In this document: piece by piece, positions 1 through 7,692 of the stretch | How the letters are laid out: the number at the start of each line of letters is the position of its first letter | Numbering within the stretch: the stretch's first letter is position 1 | From: JBFMFR01 sp040752025 | GTDB taxonomy: Bacteria; Chloroflexota; Anaerolineae; Anaerolineales; UBA4823 | Assembly: GCA_040752025.1 (NCBI GenBank) | Contig: JBFMFR010000024.1 | Location: forward strand, 30,401-94,400 | Direction of reading: 5' to 3' | DNA: 64,000 bases | The notes under the pieces: generated by a model | Seen by the model: the letters and a program-made list of their open reading frames with translations, nothing else | Told to the model about the DNA's origin: nothing | The model's database searches: none | Program-made: the position numbers and the translations under genes

Positions 1-273
1 CAGCGACAGCGTCCCAGAAGGACCAAACACCCCGTCGATTTCGATCTCCTCACCGCTTTCGGCTTCCCAGGCCTGTTCGAAAGCCGGGAAGATGCCCTGC
101 GTAAAGACCTCTTCCTGGGTGCTGAAGGCATACACGACCAGGCGCATAGGCCGGTCTTGGGATAGCTGCATCCGGAACCAGATCAAAACAATCACAACGC
201 CGGCTAGGAGCAAGGCCAAGAGCCACAAATGAACTTTTACCCGCTTGATGTCGAAAGATGTGGGTGTATTCAT
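1..273 (-). CDS. ABC transporter substrate-binding protein, sulfate/CysP-like, N-terminal part only
   Basis: This gene runs off the left edge of the window; only its first 91 codons are seen, starting at the ATG complementary to 271-273. Residues 16-34 form one hydrophobic segment (an uncleaved anchor or signal peptide). It is followed by MRLVVYAFSTQEEVF and then GEEIEIDGVFGPSGT. An opening strand, a short helix and a (G)xSGT phosphate/sulfate-type loop are what sulfate and thiosulfate binding proteins (CysP/Sbp family) show at their N terminus. The likely role is capture of an oxyanion or related solute outside the membrane for an ABC importer, whose other genes would lie to the left. The family call rests on a short stretch, so another type 2 periplasmic-binding fold protein is possible. 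Confidence 0.6.
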   Translation of the reverse strand, partial: MNTPTSFDIKRVKVHLWLLALLLAGVVIVLIWFRMQLSQDRPMRLVVYAFSTQEEVFTQGIFPAFEQAWEAESGEEIEIDGVFGPSGTLSL

Positions 274-453
274 CCTGCCTCCCGAGGTAACCCTCAGTTC
301 CGATTATAACCTGATCGGGCGTAGAAATACGCCGCTTGTGACAGCGCCCAGGGGGATGCGCAGGGGTGACAGACCTACCGTTGTCGTTGGCGATGGCGGG
401 CAGGTCGCTCCGGCCGGCGGCGTGTACGGGATGAACGGCGCAGGGAGGCTGCG

Positions 454-687
454 TTACGACGCCTGGTCTTGCTTCAACCGGCCCCTGACGAAGTCGACCA
501 GGTACCACAGGATGGCGACGACCAGGGCCAGGAGTCCCAGGATGAACAAAATAGCGCCCGCCGGCATCAGGATGCTGTCCTGCACCATCCCGCTTGCGGT
601 TACCGTGGACAGGCTGTCCCCCACCCGGGCGGCGATCAAGCCGGTGACGATCAAAGCAATGCTGGCGATCAGGGTGTAGCGCTTCAT
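454..687 (-). CDS. small two-helix membrane protein, copy 1
   Basis: This 77-aa protein has two membrane segments, about residues 5-24 (LIASIALIVTGLIAA) and 38-62 (ILMPAGAILFILGLLALVVAIL), and a short basic tail. The ATG at 687 is chosen because GGAGACAA lies just upstream; a longer frame reaching 732 has no ribosome site. I do not recognise the family and would not guess a function. A nearly identical copy lies at 2799-3032, and the similarity between the two continues about 60 bases upstream of the start, so this is a DNA duplication rather than two old paralogs. Confidence 0.7.
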   Translation of the reverse strand: MKRYTLIASIALIVTGLIAARVGDSLSTVTASGMVQDSILMPAGAILFILGLLALVVAILWYLVDFVRGRLKQDQAS

Positions 688-755
688 AGTAGTTTGTCTC
701 CTGTGCAAGTGGTTTTGCCTATTGTACTTCATCCGCGCTTTGCCGTCAAAAATGG

Positions 756-1154
756 ATGGGGGCGGAACAGGAAGTTCCGGCGGAACGGCTTCGCTCAGAA
801 GTTCCGATCGACCCCGCCGAGCTGGGAGATTTCGCCGATACGTTCTTCACCAGTCAGATGGACGCGCTGCACATCCCCGGCGCAGTGTTCGTCTTCGTTC
901 AAGGCGACGAGGTGATCTACGCCAGGGGATATGGATATGCCAGCCTGGAACAACAAATCCCCATGGAGGCGGCCAACACGGTGGTGCGGATTGGATCGAT
1001 CTCGAAATCGCTGGTGGCTACGGCAGTCATGCAGCTCGTGGAGCAGGGCCGGCTGGATTTGCAGTGCGATTTCTGCTCCCGGCAGCCAATCGAAGTCCTT
1101 CAATGCCGGCGGCTTGCGAAAATAGCTTTCGATTTCCCGCCTGAGCAGGGTTAG
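756..1154 (+). pseudogene. truncated serine beta-lactamase-family hydrolase
   Basis: The 132-aa frame begins inside a 19-bp repeat unit (761-779) and its long-loop variant (780-807). It then reads a good N-terminal piece of a class C beta-lactamase/penicillin-binding-like hydrolase: a PGAVFVFVQGDEVIYARGYG strand pair and SISK, the SxxK catalytic motif, around residue 82. After QGRLDLQ (near 1062) the similarity stops. The rest of the frame is the antisense of an unrelated minus-strand remnant (about 1062-1172) that I cannot name. The family is normally over 300 aa, with YxN and H/KxG motifs further on; these are missing. A dead 5' fragment is the best reading. Confidence 0.65.
761..807 (+). 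repeat. 19-bp hairpin unit plus long-loop variant in tandem
   Basis: GGCGGAACAGGAAGTTCCG (761-779) is followed at once by the variant with loop GGCTTCGCTCAGAA (780-807). It forms the 5' end of the truncated beta-lactamase-like frame. Confidence 0.9.
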
Positions 1155-1207
1155 ATACTGCCCTACGTGCAAAGTTGTGTGGCATCTTTACCTTCCAAAG
1201 ATACTCT

Positions 1208-1966
1208 TCAAATCCCAAATAATTGAGCAATATTGCCACCAAACACTAAAGCCTGATCATCTGCTGAAATTTCATCGCGCATGAGAGCTGCGTACATGGC
1301 TAGTTCAACGTGCATCAGAGAAAATGGTGTGTCGGAGCCAAAACAGACTCGATCTGCTCCGAGAGTTTTGATGGCTTTTAATACATTCACTGCCCGGACA
1401 GCAGAGCCGATTAGAGTGATATTGGGGAGTTCTTGGGCAATTTCTATGCAAGCAGCCGAGAGATCATGGAAAGCCACTCCCCCCATATGAACAGCCAAAA
1501 TCTGAGTTTCAGGGTAACGCTTAGCGATTTTTGCCAACCTAAAAGGATGCGTATTTTCGAAGGAATCAGTGCCAATATGGAAAGCTACGATTTTCCCAGT
1601 TTTAGCGATCTCTTCGATTAGTGGCATTGCTAATTTCTCATCATCGATGAAAAAATTGTTTTGAGCGCCATTAAGTTTGACGCCATAGAAACCGTATCCT
1701 TCCACACATTGCCTGATCTGATTCTTGGCAGTCTCTAATCCAAAATGAGGGTCGGCCCAGCCAAATCCTAAAATGCGATCCGGATATTTTTTCGTGGCAT
1801 CGTACACCAAGGCATTCCCGGAATTTACATCGGGAAAATATGCCGGTTGCAGCCAAGTTAGAGCTTTGTCGACACCGGCATAATCCATCCGGCGGATTAG
1901 TTCTTCAACTTGGATATTCCGACCACCTTGTAAAGGAGTGATGTGGCAATCAGCGTCAATTATCAT
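1208..1966 (-). CDS. amidohydrolase family 2 metal-dependent hydrolase
   Basis: The 252-aa protein has the order of motifs expected for a TIM-barrel amidohydrolase (Amidohydro_2): an N-terminal DADCHI, a variant of the usual DxHxH metal site; GVKLNG near 95; HIGTD near 130 and HMGG near 160; and GSDTPF near 215 carrying the catalytic Asp. Such enzymes hydrolyse or decarboxylate small carboxylic or amide substrates in the cytoplasm; the substrate cannot be told. The first metal-site His is replaced by Cys in DADCH, so metal use may differ. AAGGA precedes the ATG by eight bases. The gene is more AT-rich than its neighbours and stands alone between two decayed genes. Confidence 0.85.
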   Translation of the reverse strand: MIIDADCHITPLQGGRNIQVEELIRRMDYAGVDKALTWLQPAYFPDVNSGNALVYDATKKYPDRILGFGWADPHFGLETAKNQIRQCVEGYGFYGVKLNGAQNNFFIDDEKLAMPLIEEIAKTGKIVAFHIGTDSFENTHPFRLAKIAKRYPETQILAVHMGGVAFHDLSAACIEIAQELPNITLIGSAVRAVNVLKAIKTLGADRVCFGSDTPFSLMHVELAMYAALMRDEISADDQALVFGGNIAQLFGI

Positions 1967-2049
1967 GGTTTGATCCTTGGAATATAAAATCTATCCCAAA
2001 TTCGAGTTGAACTAAGCCGTCTCAGCAGAAGTCACAGGCGATTTGGAAT

Positions 2050-2721
2050 TTGAGGCGCAGAGCCAAATCGGAATCACCTTTTTGTAAGCGGGACATACAT
2101 AGATTGTACAGCAAAAAGGGTCACTGTGGCAAGCAGGAAAAGCGGCAAACGGCCTGTTCTGATCCACTGGAGAGCGATCTCGTCCTGGCCGTGAATGTCC
2201 AGGAAGATGGCAAACTGGTGGAACTCGACGCCGATGGCAACCTCCAATGGGAGCAGCGCTATGAACTCCCCGGTTGGCAGTACGCCTCCCGGGTTGCCCA
2301 GACCGAGGACGGAGGATTCCTGCTGACCGGTTTCTCGATGAGCGGCTGGACGACCAGCAGCTTACCCCAGCAAACTGATACCTGGTTGGCTGGCTGCACC
2401 TCGACCGGCGAACTGGAATGGGAGACTTCCTTCGGCGATCCGTCCTTCGATGATTATGGAACTTCCATGATTCGCCTCAGCGATGGAACTTATCTGATCG
2501 GCGCAATTGCCAACGGGATCCTGCTCAGCCGCGTCGACGAAAGCGGCAATGTTCTGTGGAGGCGATCCCTGCTCAAGCAGCGGACTGTTTACGGCAGCAT
2601 GGCTTTGACAGAGCTCGAGGAGGGAGGCTACCTCGTTGCAGGCCTGATCCAACTCGTCAATGGCCGCTCCTATGACGCCATCCTTCTACGAACCGACGCC
2701 GAGGGACGGGTCGGAGAGTGA
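2050..2721 (+). pseudogene. beta-propeller (WD40/PQQ-like) secreted protein, internal fragment
   Basis: From about residue 40 on, the frame contains four units of the type EDGGFLLTG...DTWLAGCTSTGELEWETSFG, which are blades of the secreted propellers that carry G-x-D-x-W-L-x-K-x-D-x-x-G-x-x-x-W repeats. The first 35 codons match nothing and there is no signal peptide, so the true start is lost. The end is abrupt after the fourth blade. The family is usually 400 aa or more. It lies between the two copies of the small membrane protein, in a segment where several genes are broken. Confidence 0.55.
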
Positions 2722-2798
2722 GCGAAACGTCAGGCGCTATGACCGGAATTTCGCCAACAGTTTGAGCAGCGCTTCCTTGTATAAACAGGGAGGCTGCC

Positions 2799-3032
2799 TT
2801 ACGATGCCTGGTCTTTCTTCAACCGGCCCCTGATAAAATCGACAAGGTACCAGAGGATGGCAACAACCAGGGCCAGGAGCCCCAGGATGAACAATATGGC
2901 GCCAACCGGCATCAGGATGCTGTCCTGTAACATTCCGCTTTGGGTCACTGTGGACAGGCTGTCCCCCACCCGGGCGGCGATCAAGCCGGTGACGATCAAA
3001 GCAATGCTGGCGATCAGGGTGTAGCGCTTCAT
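2799..3032 (-). CDS. small two-helix membrane protein, copy 2
   Basis: The 77-aa product differs from copy 1 (454-687) at only five positions. It keeps both membrane segments and the same GGAGACAA ribosome site. All visible changes are conservative (for example V to I in WYLVDFIRG, Q to K in the tail), which suggests both copies are still translated. Function unknown. The copy sits head to head with the PadR regulator, about 160 bases away. Confidence 0.7.
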   Translation of the reverse strand: MKRYTLIASIALIVTGLIAARVGDSLSTVTQSGMLQDSILMPVGAILFILGLLALVVAILWYLVDFIRGRLKKDQAS

Positions 3033-3133
3033 AATAGTTTGTCTCCTGTGCAAGTGGTTTTGCCTATTGTACTTCATCCGCACTTTGCCGTCAAAAAAAG
3101 AAAGATAAGCACCCTGTTGGCCTCGAAAAACGC

Positions 3134-3189
3134 TTGACAATTATAAATATCAGCTATATACTCGATATATATATATCGAGTATATAGCT
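3134..3189 (+). promoter_or_regulatory. sigma70-type promoter with overlapping 38-bp palindromic operator of the PadR gene
   Basis: TTGACA (3134-3139), 17 bases, TATACT (3157-3162) form a near-ideal promoter. Bases 3152-3189 are a perfect 38-bp palindrome, centre between 3170 and 3171, with arms AGCTATATACTCGATATAT; it covers the -10 box and the predicted transcription start and ends at the base before the ATG of the PadR gene. Known PadR regulators bind AT-rich inverted repeats over their own promoters, so this is very probably the autoregulatory operator. There is no Shine-Dalgarno sequence in the remaining leader. Confidence 0.85.
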
Positions 3190-3723
3190 ATGAAATATTT
3201 CTTCCTCTCTCTGCTTTCCCGCCAACCTACGCACGGCTATGACCTGCTGCTCACCTACGAGAGTTTGTTCTCAGATGTGATGCCATCCCTCAATGCAGGG
3301 CAGATTTACACCACGTTATCCCGGTTGGAGCGAGATGGGCTGGTGCAAAAATTTGCCGTCGAACAGGAGGGCAAGCCCAACAAGCAAGTCTACGAGCTGA
3401 CCGAACAGGGGCGCCAGGTTCTATTGGCATGGTTCGACGAGCCGCTCACGGGCCCGCGCATCAAAGATAGTTTCTATCTCAAATTGATGAGCGCCCGGAT
3501 GACCGATTTCGCCAACCCCCGCCAGATCATCGAGAAGCAGCGCAGCCACTATCTACAGACACTGCACGATCTCAACGCCCTGACGCTCCAGCCTGAAATG
3601 GCGGACGATGCCACCCGGCTGCTGCTCATCCAGGGAGCCATTCTGCATCTCCGAGCCGACCTGGAGTGGCTGGATTTATGCGAGGATCATCTTCGGAACT
3701 TCCTGTTCCGCCTTCAGGAGTGA
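3190..3723 (+). CDS. PadR family transcriptional regulator
   Basis: The 177-aa protein has the PadR winged helix at residues 1-75 (LLSRQPTHGYDLL, then GQIYTTLSRLERDGLV and the wing KQVYELTEQGRQ), followed by the C-terminal helical dimer domain. The ATG directly follows the palindromic operator. It is the first gene of an operon with the ABC ATPase and permease, so it is expected to repress an exporter until a ligand binds. Its last codons (RNFLFRLQE) are written by a 19-bp repeat unit in reverse orientation (3694-3712), so the present C terminus and stop are probably not the original ones. Confidence 0.92.
   Translation: MKYFFLSLLSRQPTHGYDLLLTYESLFSDVMPSLNAGQIYTTLSRLERDGLVQKFAVEQEGKPNKQVYELTEQGRQVLLAWFDEPLTGPRIKDSFYLKLMSARMTDFANPRQIIEKQRSHYLQTLHDLNALTLQPEMADDATRLLLIQGAILHLRADLEWLDLCEDHLRNFLFRLQE
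3694..3712 (-). repeat. 19-bp hairpin unit at the 3' end of the PadR gene
   Basis: CGGAACTTCCTGTTCCGCC is the exact reverse complement of the unit found at 27765-27783. It encodes RNFLFR near the PadR C terminus. Confidence 0.95.
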
Positions 3724-3728
3724 TTACC

Positions 3729-4469
3729 ATGGAAACCTACATTCTCCAAACCAAACAAGTTACCCGTGTCTTTCGCAATCACGGCGGCGAAGTGCACGCC
3801 CTGCGCGGCGTCGACCTGGCAGTAAAACCGGGCGAACTGGTCGCCGTGATGGGACCGAGCGGCAGCGGCAAATCCACCCTGCTGCATATCCTGGGAGGGC
3901 TGGACAGCCCAACGTCCGGGGAGGTTTACGTGAACGGCCAGCGGGTGGACAAGATGCGCGAGACCCAGCGAGCGATTTTACGGCGCAAGCAGGTGGGTTT
4001 CATGTTCCAGGCCTTCAACCTGATCGGCAATTTGAGCGTGGGCGATAACGTGGAACTGCCCGCCCTGGTGGCGGGAGCCTCCTCGAGCCAGGTCAGGCAG
4101 CGCCGGGAAGATTTACTGGCGGACCTGGGGATCAGCGACAAATCCCGTAACAACCCCGCCCAACTTTCCGGCGGCGAGCGGCAGCGCGTGGCGCTGGCGC
4201 GAGCCCTGGTCAACCAGCCCGCCATCCTGCTAGCAGATGAGCCCACCGGCAACCTGGACAGCAAGAACGCCCTCGAAGTGCTGCGCCTGCTGCGCCAGAC
4301 CCACCAACAGGGGCAGACGATCCTGATGGTGACGCATGATCCCAATGTCGCCAGCATCGCCCAGCGGGTGATTTTTATGAAGGACGGGGGCATCACCAGC
4401 GAGACAACACTGCACGAGAGGCACGACTCCAAAGTATTGATCGCCGAACTGCTGGAACTGGAGGCTTGA
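3729..4469 (+). CDS. MacB/LolD-type ABC transporter ATP-binding protein
   Basis: The 246-aa protein has the complete ATPase motif set: Walker A GPSGSGKST (42-50), Q-loop Gln94, signature LSGGE (146-150), Walker B ILLADE (166-171) with the D-loop GNLD, and His203. The insertion DKMRETQRAILRRKQVGFMFQAFNL is typical of the MacB/LolD group, which drives type VII ABC systems (macrolide export, lipoprotein release, antimicrobial-peptide resistance). The start at 3729 follows AGGAGTGA by a few bases. Its stop is one base before the ATG of the permease, so the two are surely co-translated. It acts on the cytoplasmic side of the FtsX permease. Confidence 0.93.
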   Translation: METYILQTKQVTRVFRNHGGEVHALRGVDLAVKPGELVAVMGPSGSGKSTLLHILGGLDSPTSGEVYVNGQRVDKMRETQRAILRRKQVGFMFQAFNLIGNLSVGDNVELPALVAGASSSQVRQRREDLLADLGISDKSRNNPAQLSGGERQRVALARALVNQPAILLADEPTGNLDSKNALEVLRLLRQTHQQGQTILMVTHDPNVASIAQRVIFMKDGGITSETTLHERHDSKVLIAELLELEA

Positions 4470-4470
4470 G

Positions 4471-6801
4471 ATGATCTCCGCATTGTGGCGCAAGCTGCGC
4501 GCCGATGTCAAAACGCACAAACTCCAGTTTGCTTTGATCTGGGGGGTGCTGACTCTCTCGGCCATGCTGCTGACCGTCTCCCTGCTGGTGATGGGCAGCG
4601 CCAACGACCCCTGGGAGCGCACTTTCGAAGCCACCCACGGCCCCCATTTGTGGCTGGTCAGCAGCTACTACGATTTGAATTTTTCCCCGTTGACTCGGAA
4701 TCCAGCCGTCACGGAGAGCACCGGCGCGATCCTGTCGCTGGCGGAAAACCCGCTGGTGCTGGGCGATGAGAAGCAATCGATCTTTCTCTATGCGATGGAT
4801 GAACCACCCCAGGTGGCGCACCCCCTGGTGACCAATGGCCGCTGGCTGGAACCTGCCAATCCCGACGAGATCGTTTTGGACTTCAGCCTGGCGAAGTTTT
4901 ATGGGTTCCAGGTCGGGGATACCGTCACGGTCTTGGGTGCAGATGGCAACCACACATTACAAGTTGTCGGTCTCGCGGTGACAGCCCACTGGTTCCCCTT
5001 CGATGAGATCACCAAAGATGTCTCTCCCGGGGTTGCCTATATCAGCCAGGAAACCCTGGAAAGCCTGCAGCCCGATCCGAAATCCTGGTACGCAGCCATC
5101 GGGGTCCGCATCAAGGAGCCCGCGGACAGCAAAGATATGGCAGACCTGGCGATCGACCTCTTCCCCGGAGAATTGCGATCGGTGATCGAGTGGCAGTTCG
5201 TCAAGGAGAACGCCACGCTGGCGAACACGCTGAACGCCATGTTCATGGGATTGTTCAGCATGCTGGGGCTGGCCGCGGTGGGGATGATCATCTTCAATAC
5301 CATCGGCGGGCAGGTGCTCAGCCAATATCGGGAGATCGGCCTGCTGAAAGCGGTGGGATTCACCCCCCGGCAGGTGACGCTGCTCTTCCTGGGCGAACAC
5401 CTGGCCGTTGGGTTGGTCGCCGCACTCCTGGGTGTCCTGTTCGGATTAGCGGTCGCACCGAATTTCGTAGGCGTCATGGCAAGGAACCTGAATACCACCC
5501 CGCCGGACATCTACACCCCCGGCCCGTTGATCGGGGTAGTGCTGCTGGTGGAAGCGGCGGTGGCCCTGGCGACGCTGTTACCCGCCTGGCAAGGAGGGCG
5601 GATCGATACGGTGCAGGCGCTCACCGTCGGCTATCGCAGCCCGCGGCAGCGTGTCTCACGCCTGGGGCGGCTGGCCGGGTGGCTGCGCTTGCCGGTCGTG
5701 ATCGTTTTGGGCGTCAAAGATACGTTCTCGCGGCCCCTGCGCACCATCCTGGCGGTTGCGAGTTTGCTGCTGACCATCCTGGTTGCCATCACAGCCATCG
5801 GCGCGCAGTACACCGTTCTTCATCTGGCGAACAATCGCGTGTATCTCAATGGCACATCCGCCGACATGAAGGTTGTGCGCAATTTCGTGCCGAAGACCTT
5901 CATCAAAAGTAAAATCTTGTCCCGCTCCGAAGTAACGGATTACTATGAAGAAGCGCTCATCTATGGGCAGGCTCCGGGCCACAGCGACCAGCCGATGGCT
6001 GTGCGCTTGCTGCAGGGCAACTACCAGGATTTCGACTTCGCCATCAAAGAAGGGCGCATGATCGCCGCACACGGGGAAGCCGTGGCAGGTTACGAAGCCC
6101 TGGAACTGTTGGAGGCCCAGGTAGGGGATACGGCGCAGATGTTGGTCGACGGCAAGCCGGTCGAAGTGACCATCGTAGGTCGTTATGCCGAAAACTTCAT
6201 GCTGAACAAGGTGGTCATCACCAGCCTGAAGACGTATGTGAGGCAAACCAGGCGCAACACAAAGCCAACAACGTATTATCTGCGGCTGCGGGACCCCGGC
6301 ATGGCGGAAGATCTGCGCCGGGAGTGGCTGGATCAGTCCCAGGGGTTGATCAATGTCAGCGTGATCAACACACAACCGGCGGCGTCGATGGTGCAGTTGA
6401 AAAACCTGATCGCCGGCCTGGCGGCGATCCTGATGCTGGTAGCCGCCGCCAACCTGATGAGCGCCAGCCTGTTGAGCATTCGAGAGCAGGTGCGCGACTT
6501 CGGCATCCAGAAAACCCTGGGCGTGACCCCGGCGCAGATCGCCGCCAGCGTGGTGGTCGGCACGGTCGCCATCGCTTTGATCGCACTGCTGCTCGGCGTC
6601 ACCCTGGGGATGGTGGTGATGGTGCGCTTCATCCAGCAGGTAGGCATCGCCATCGGCGCTGGAACGGACTTCTATATCATCAACTGGGGCGCGATCAGTC
6701 TTTTGCTGCCCATCCTGGTATTGGTCGCCGCGCTCAGCAGCTTGCTGCCTGCCCTGCGGGCTGCCCGCCTGGAAGTCAACGAAGCGCTGCGGTATGAATA
6801 G
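4471..6801 (+). CDS. FtsX-like ABC transporter permease
   Basis: The 776-aa protein has a first membrane segment at about 20-42, a large extracellular domain to about 250, a block of three helices (about 257-372: LFSMLGLAAVGMIIFNTIGG and following), a further helix near 430, a second extracellular domain, and a final block of three helices (about 648-770). This duplicated FtsX layout (two extracellular domains, two three-helix blocks) is that of the BceB/YtrF/LolCE-related permeases. With the ATPase it should form a mechanotransmission-type exporter; the cargo is unknown, but the PadR control suggests a toxic amphiphile or antibiotic. A single gene codes the whole permease, with no visible membrane-fusion partner. 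Confidence 0.92.
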   Translation: MISALWRKLRADVKTHKLQFALIWGVLTLSAMLLTVSLLVMGSANDPWERTFEATHGPHLWLVSSYYDLNFSPLTRNPAVTESTGAILSLAENPLVLGDEKQSIFLYAMDEPPQVAHPLVTNGRWLEPANPDEIVLDFSLAKFYGFQVGDTVTVLGADGNHTLQVVGLAVTAHWFPFDEITKDVSPGVAYISQETLESLQPDPKSWYAAIGVRIKEPADSKDMADLAIDLFPGELRSVIEWQFVKENATLANTLNAMFMGLFSMLGLAAVGMIIFNTIGGQVLSQYREIGLLKAVGFTPRQVTLLFLGEHLAVGLVAALLGVLFGLAVAPNFVGVMARNLNTTPPDIYTPGPLIGVVLLVEAAVALATLLPAWQGGRIDTVQALTVGYRSPRQRVSRLGRLAGWLRLPVVIVLGVKDTFSRPLRTILAVASLLLTILVAITAIGAQYTVLHLANNRVYLNGTSADMKVVRNFVPKTFIKSKILSRSEVTDYYEEALIYGQAPGHSDQPMAVRLLQGNYQDFDFAIKEGRMIAAHGEAVAGYEALELLEAQVGDTAQMLVDGKPVEVTIVGRYAENFMLNKVVITSLKTYVRQTRRNTKPTTYYLRLRDPGMAEDLRREWLDQSQGLINVSVINTQPAASMVQLKNLIAGLAAILMLVAAANLMSASLLSIREQVRDFGIQKTLGVTPAQIAASVVVGTVAIALIALLLGVTLGMVVMVRFIQQVGIAIGAGTDFYIINWGAISLLLPILVLVAALSSLLPALRAARLEVNEALRYE

Positions 6802-6823
6802 TTGAAGACAAACTGAGAAGAAA

Positions 6824-7270
6824 ATGGCTACAAAATATAAATATGGCTTTGTGCGCAAGATCACTGATCGTATCTACCAGTGGTTGATCGTTCGAGACCG
6901 CGCTCCAAAGCACTATTATTTGCTGACCGTGCCTGGACGCAAAACTGGCTTACCACATACCAGGCCGGTGGCTTTAGTGGAAGAAGATGCGCAAAGATGG
7001 TTGGTTGCCCCTTATGGCGCGGTCAATTGGGTATTGAATGCACGGGCTGCCGGGCAGGTGACACTCGCACGCGGCGAATACCAGGAAAGCTTTTTCATCA
7101 CGGAACTGCCAGTTGAAGAACGCGCCCGGGTGCTCAAGCAATACATCACTATGTTCCCGATTACGCGCCCCTATTTTGATGCCAGGCCCACGGACCCGGT
7201 GGAGGCATTTATTCCCGAAGCGCGGTGGCGACCGGTATTCAAGCTTTCGGGTTCGCGGATAATGTCATAG
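6824..7270 (+). CDS. deazaflavin (F420)-dependent nitroreductase family protein
   Basis: The 148-aa protein has the Ddn/DUF385 split-barrel signature: YLLTVPGRKTGLPHTRPV near 32-49, then WLVAPYGAVNWVLNARAA near 60-77 with the G-x-x-x-W-x-x-N pattern, and a C-terminal P-x-F-x-L segment. Family members bind F420 (or sometimes other flavins/heme) and reduce quinones or nitro compounds. AGAAGAAA precedes the ATG. It follows the permease by 22 bases and could be the last gene of that operon. Confidence 0.85.
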   Translation: MATKYKYGFVRKITDRIYQWLIVRDRAPKHYYLLTVPGRKTGLPHTRPVALVEEDAQRWLVAPYGAVNWVLNARAAGQVTLARGEYQESFFITELPVEERARVLKQYITMFPITRPYFDARPTDPVEAFIPEARWRPVFKLSGSRIMS

Positions 7271-7692
7271 TGAGAGGTTTCCGTTCCTGCGCTGTACCGT
7301 GATGCTGAACGCAGTTAGAAATCGTTCCCGAGGCGACGCACGATTACTCGCCCGCATACGACGCCCCCTTATTACGAGCATTGGCATTCGTGGATGCAGA
7401 CAGGTTCGTACACAGAAGTGTTCGGGAACACAGGTAGAGCAGTTTATTGCCTGCAACCGTCAGTTCGCTTGGTTACGTGATCCTTGTGGATAAGGACGGA
7501 GTAGTTATTAAAGTACAGCAATATCCGTTCAATCCGTAAAATGCCGCCCAACAACCGCATGGAGGCCGAACAGGGGCCAATCGCTCCCCAAGGGGATTCC
7601 GGCTTCAAAAATGGTGGCAACTCCCAAAGCCGGTTCTGGTTAAGTCCCCGGGCGGCTCATGGGGCAGCTTTTAACCCTGGAGGTGGAGAGCA
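7271..7692. other. 422-base gap with a decayed gene remnant
   Basis: From 7315 the plus strand reads LEIVPEATHD-Y-S-P-AY-D, followed by LLRALAFVDA, over about 40 codons without a start. The same peptide (LEIVPEATHDDS) is encoded at 11846-11950. I do not recognise the parent protein. The rest of the gap shows no gene; a strong ribosome site (GGAGGTGGAGAG) for the next gene lies at its end. Confidence 0.5.
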
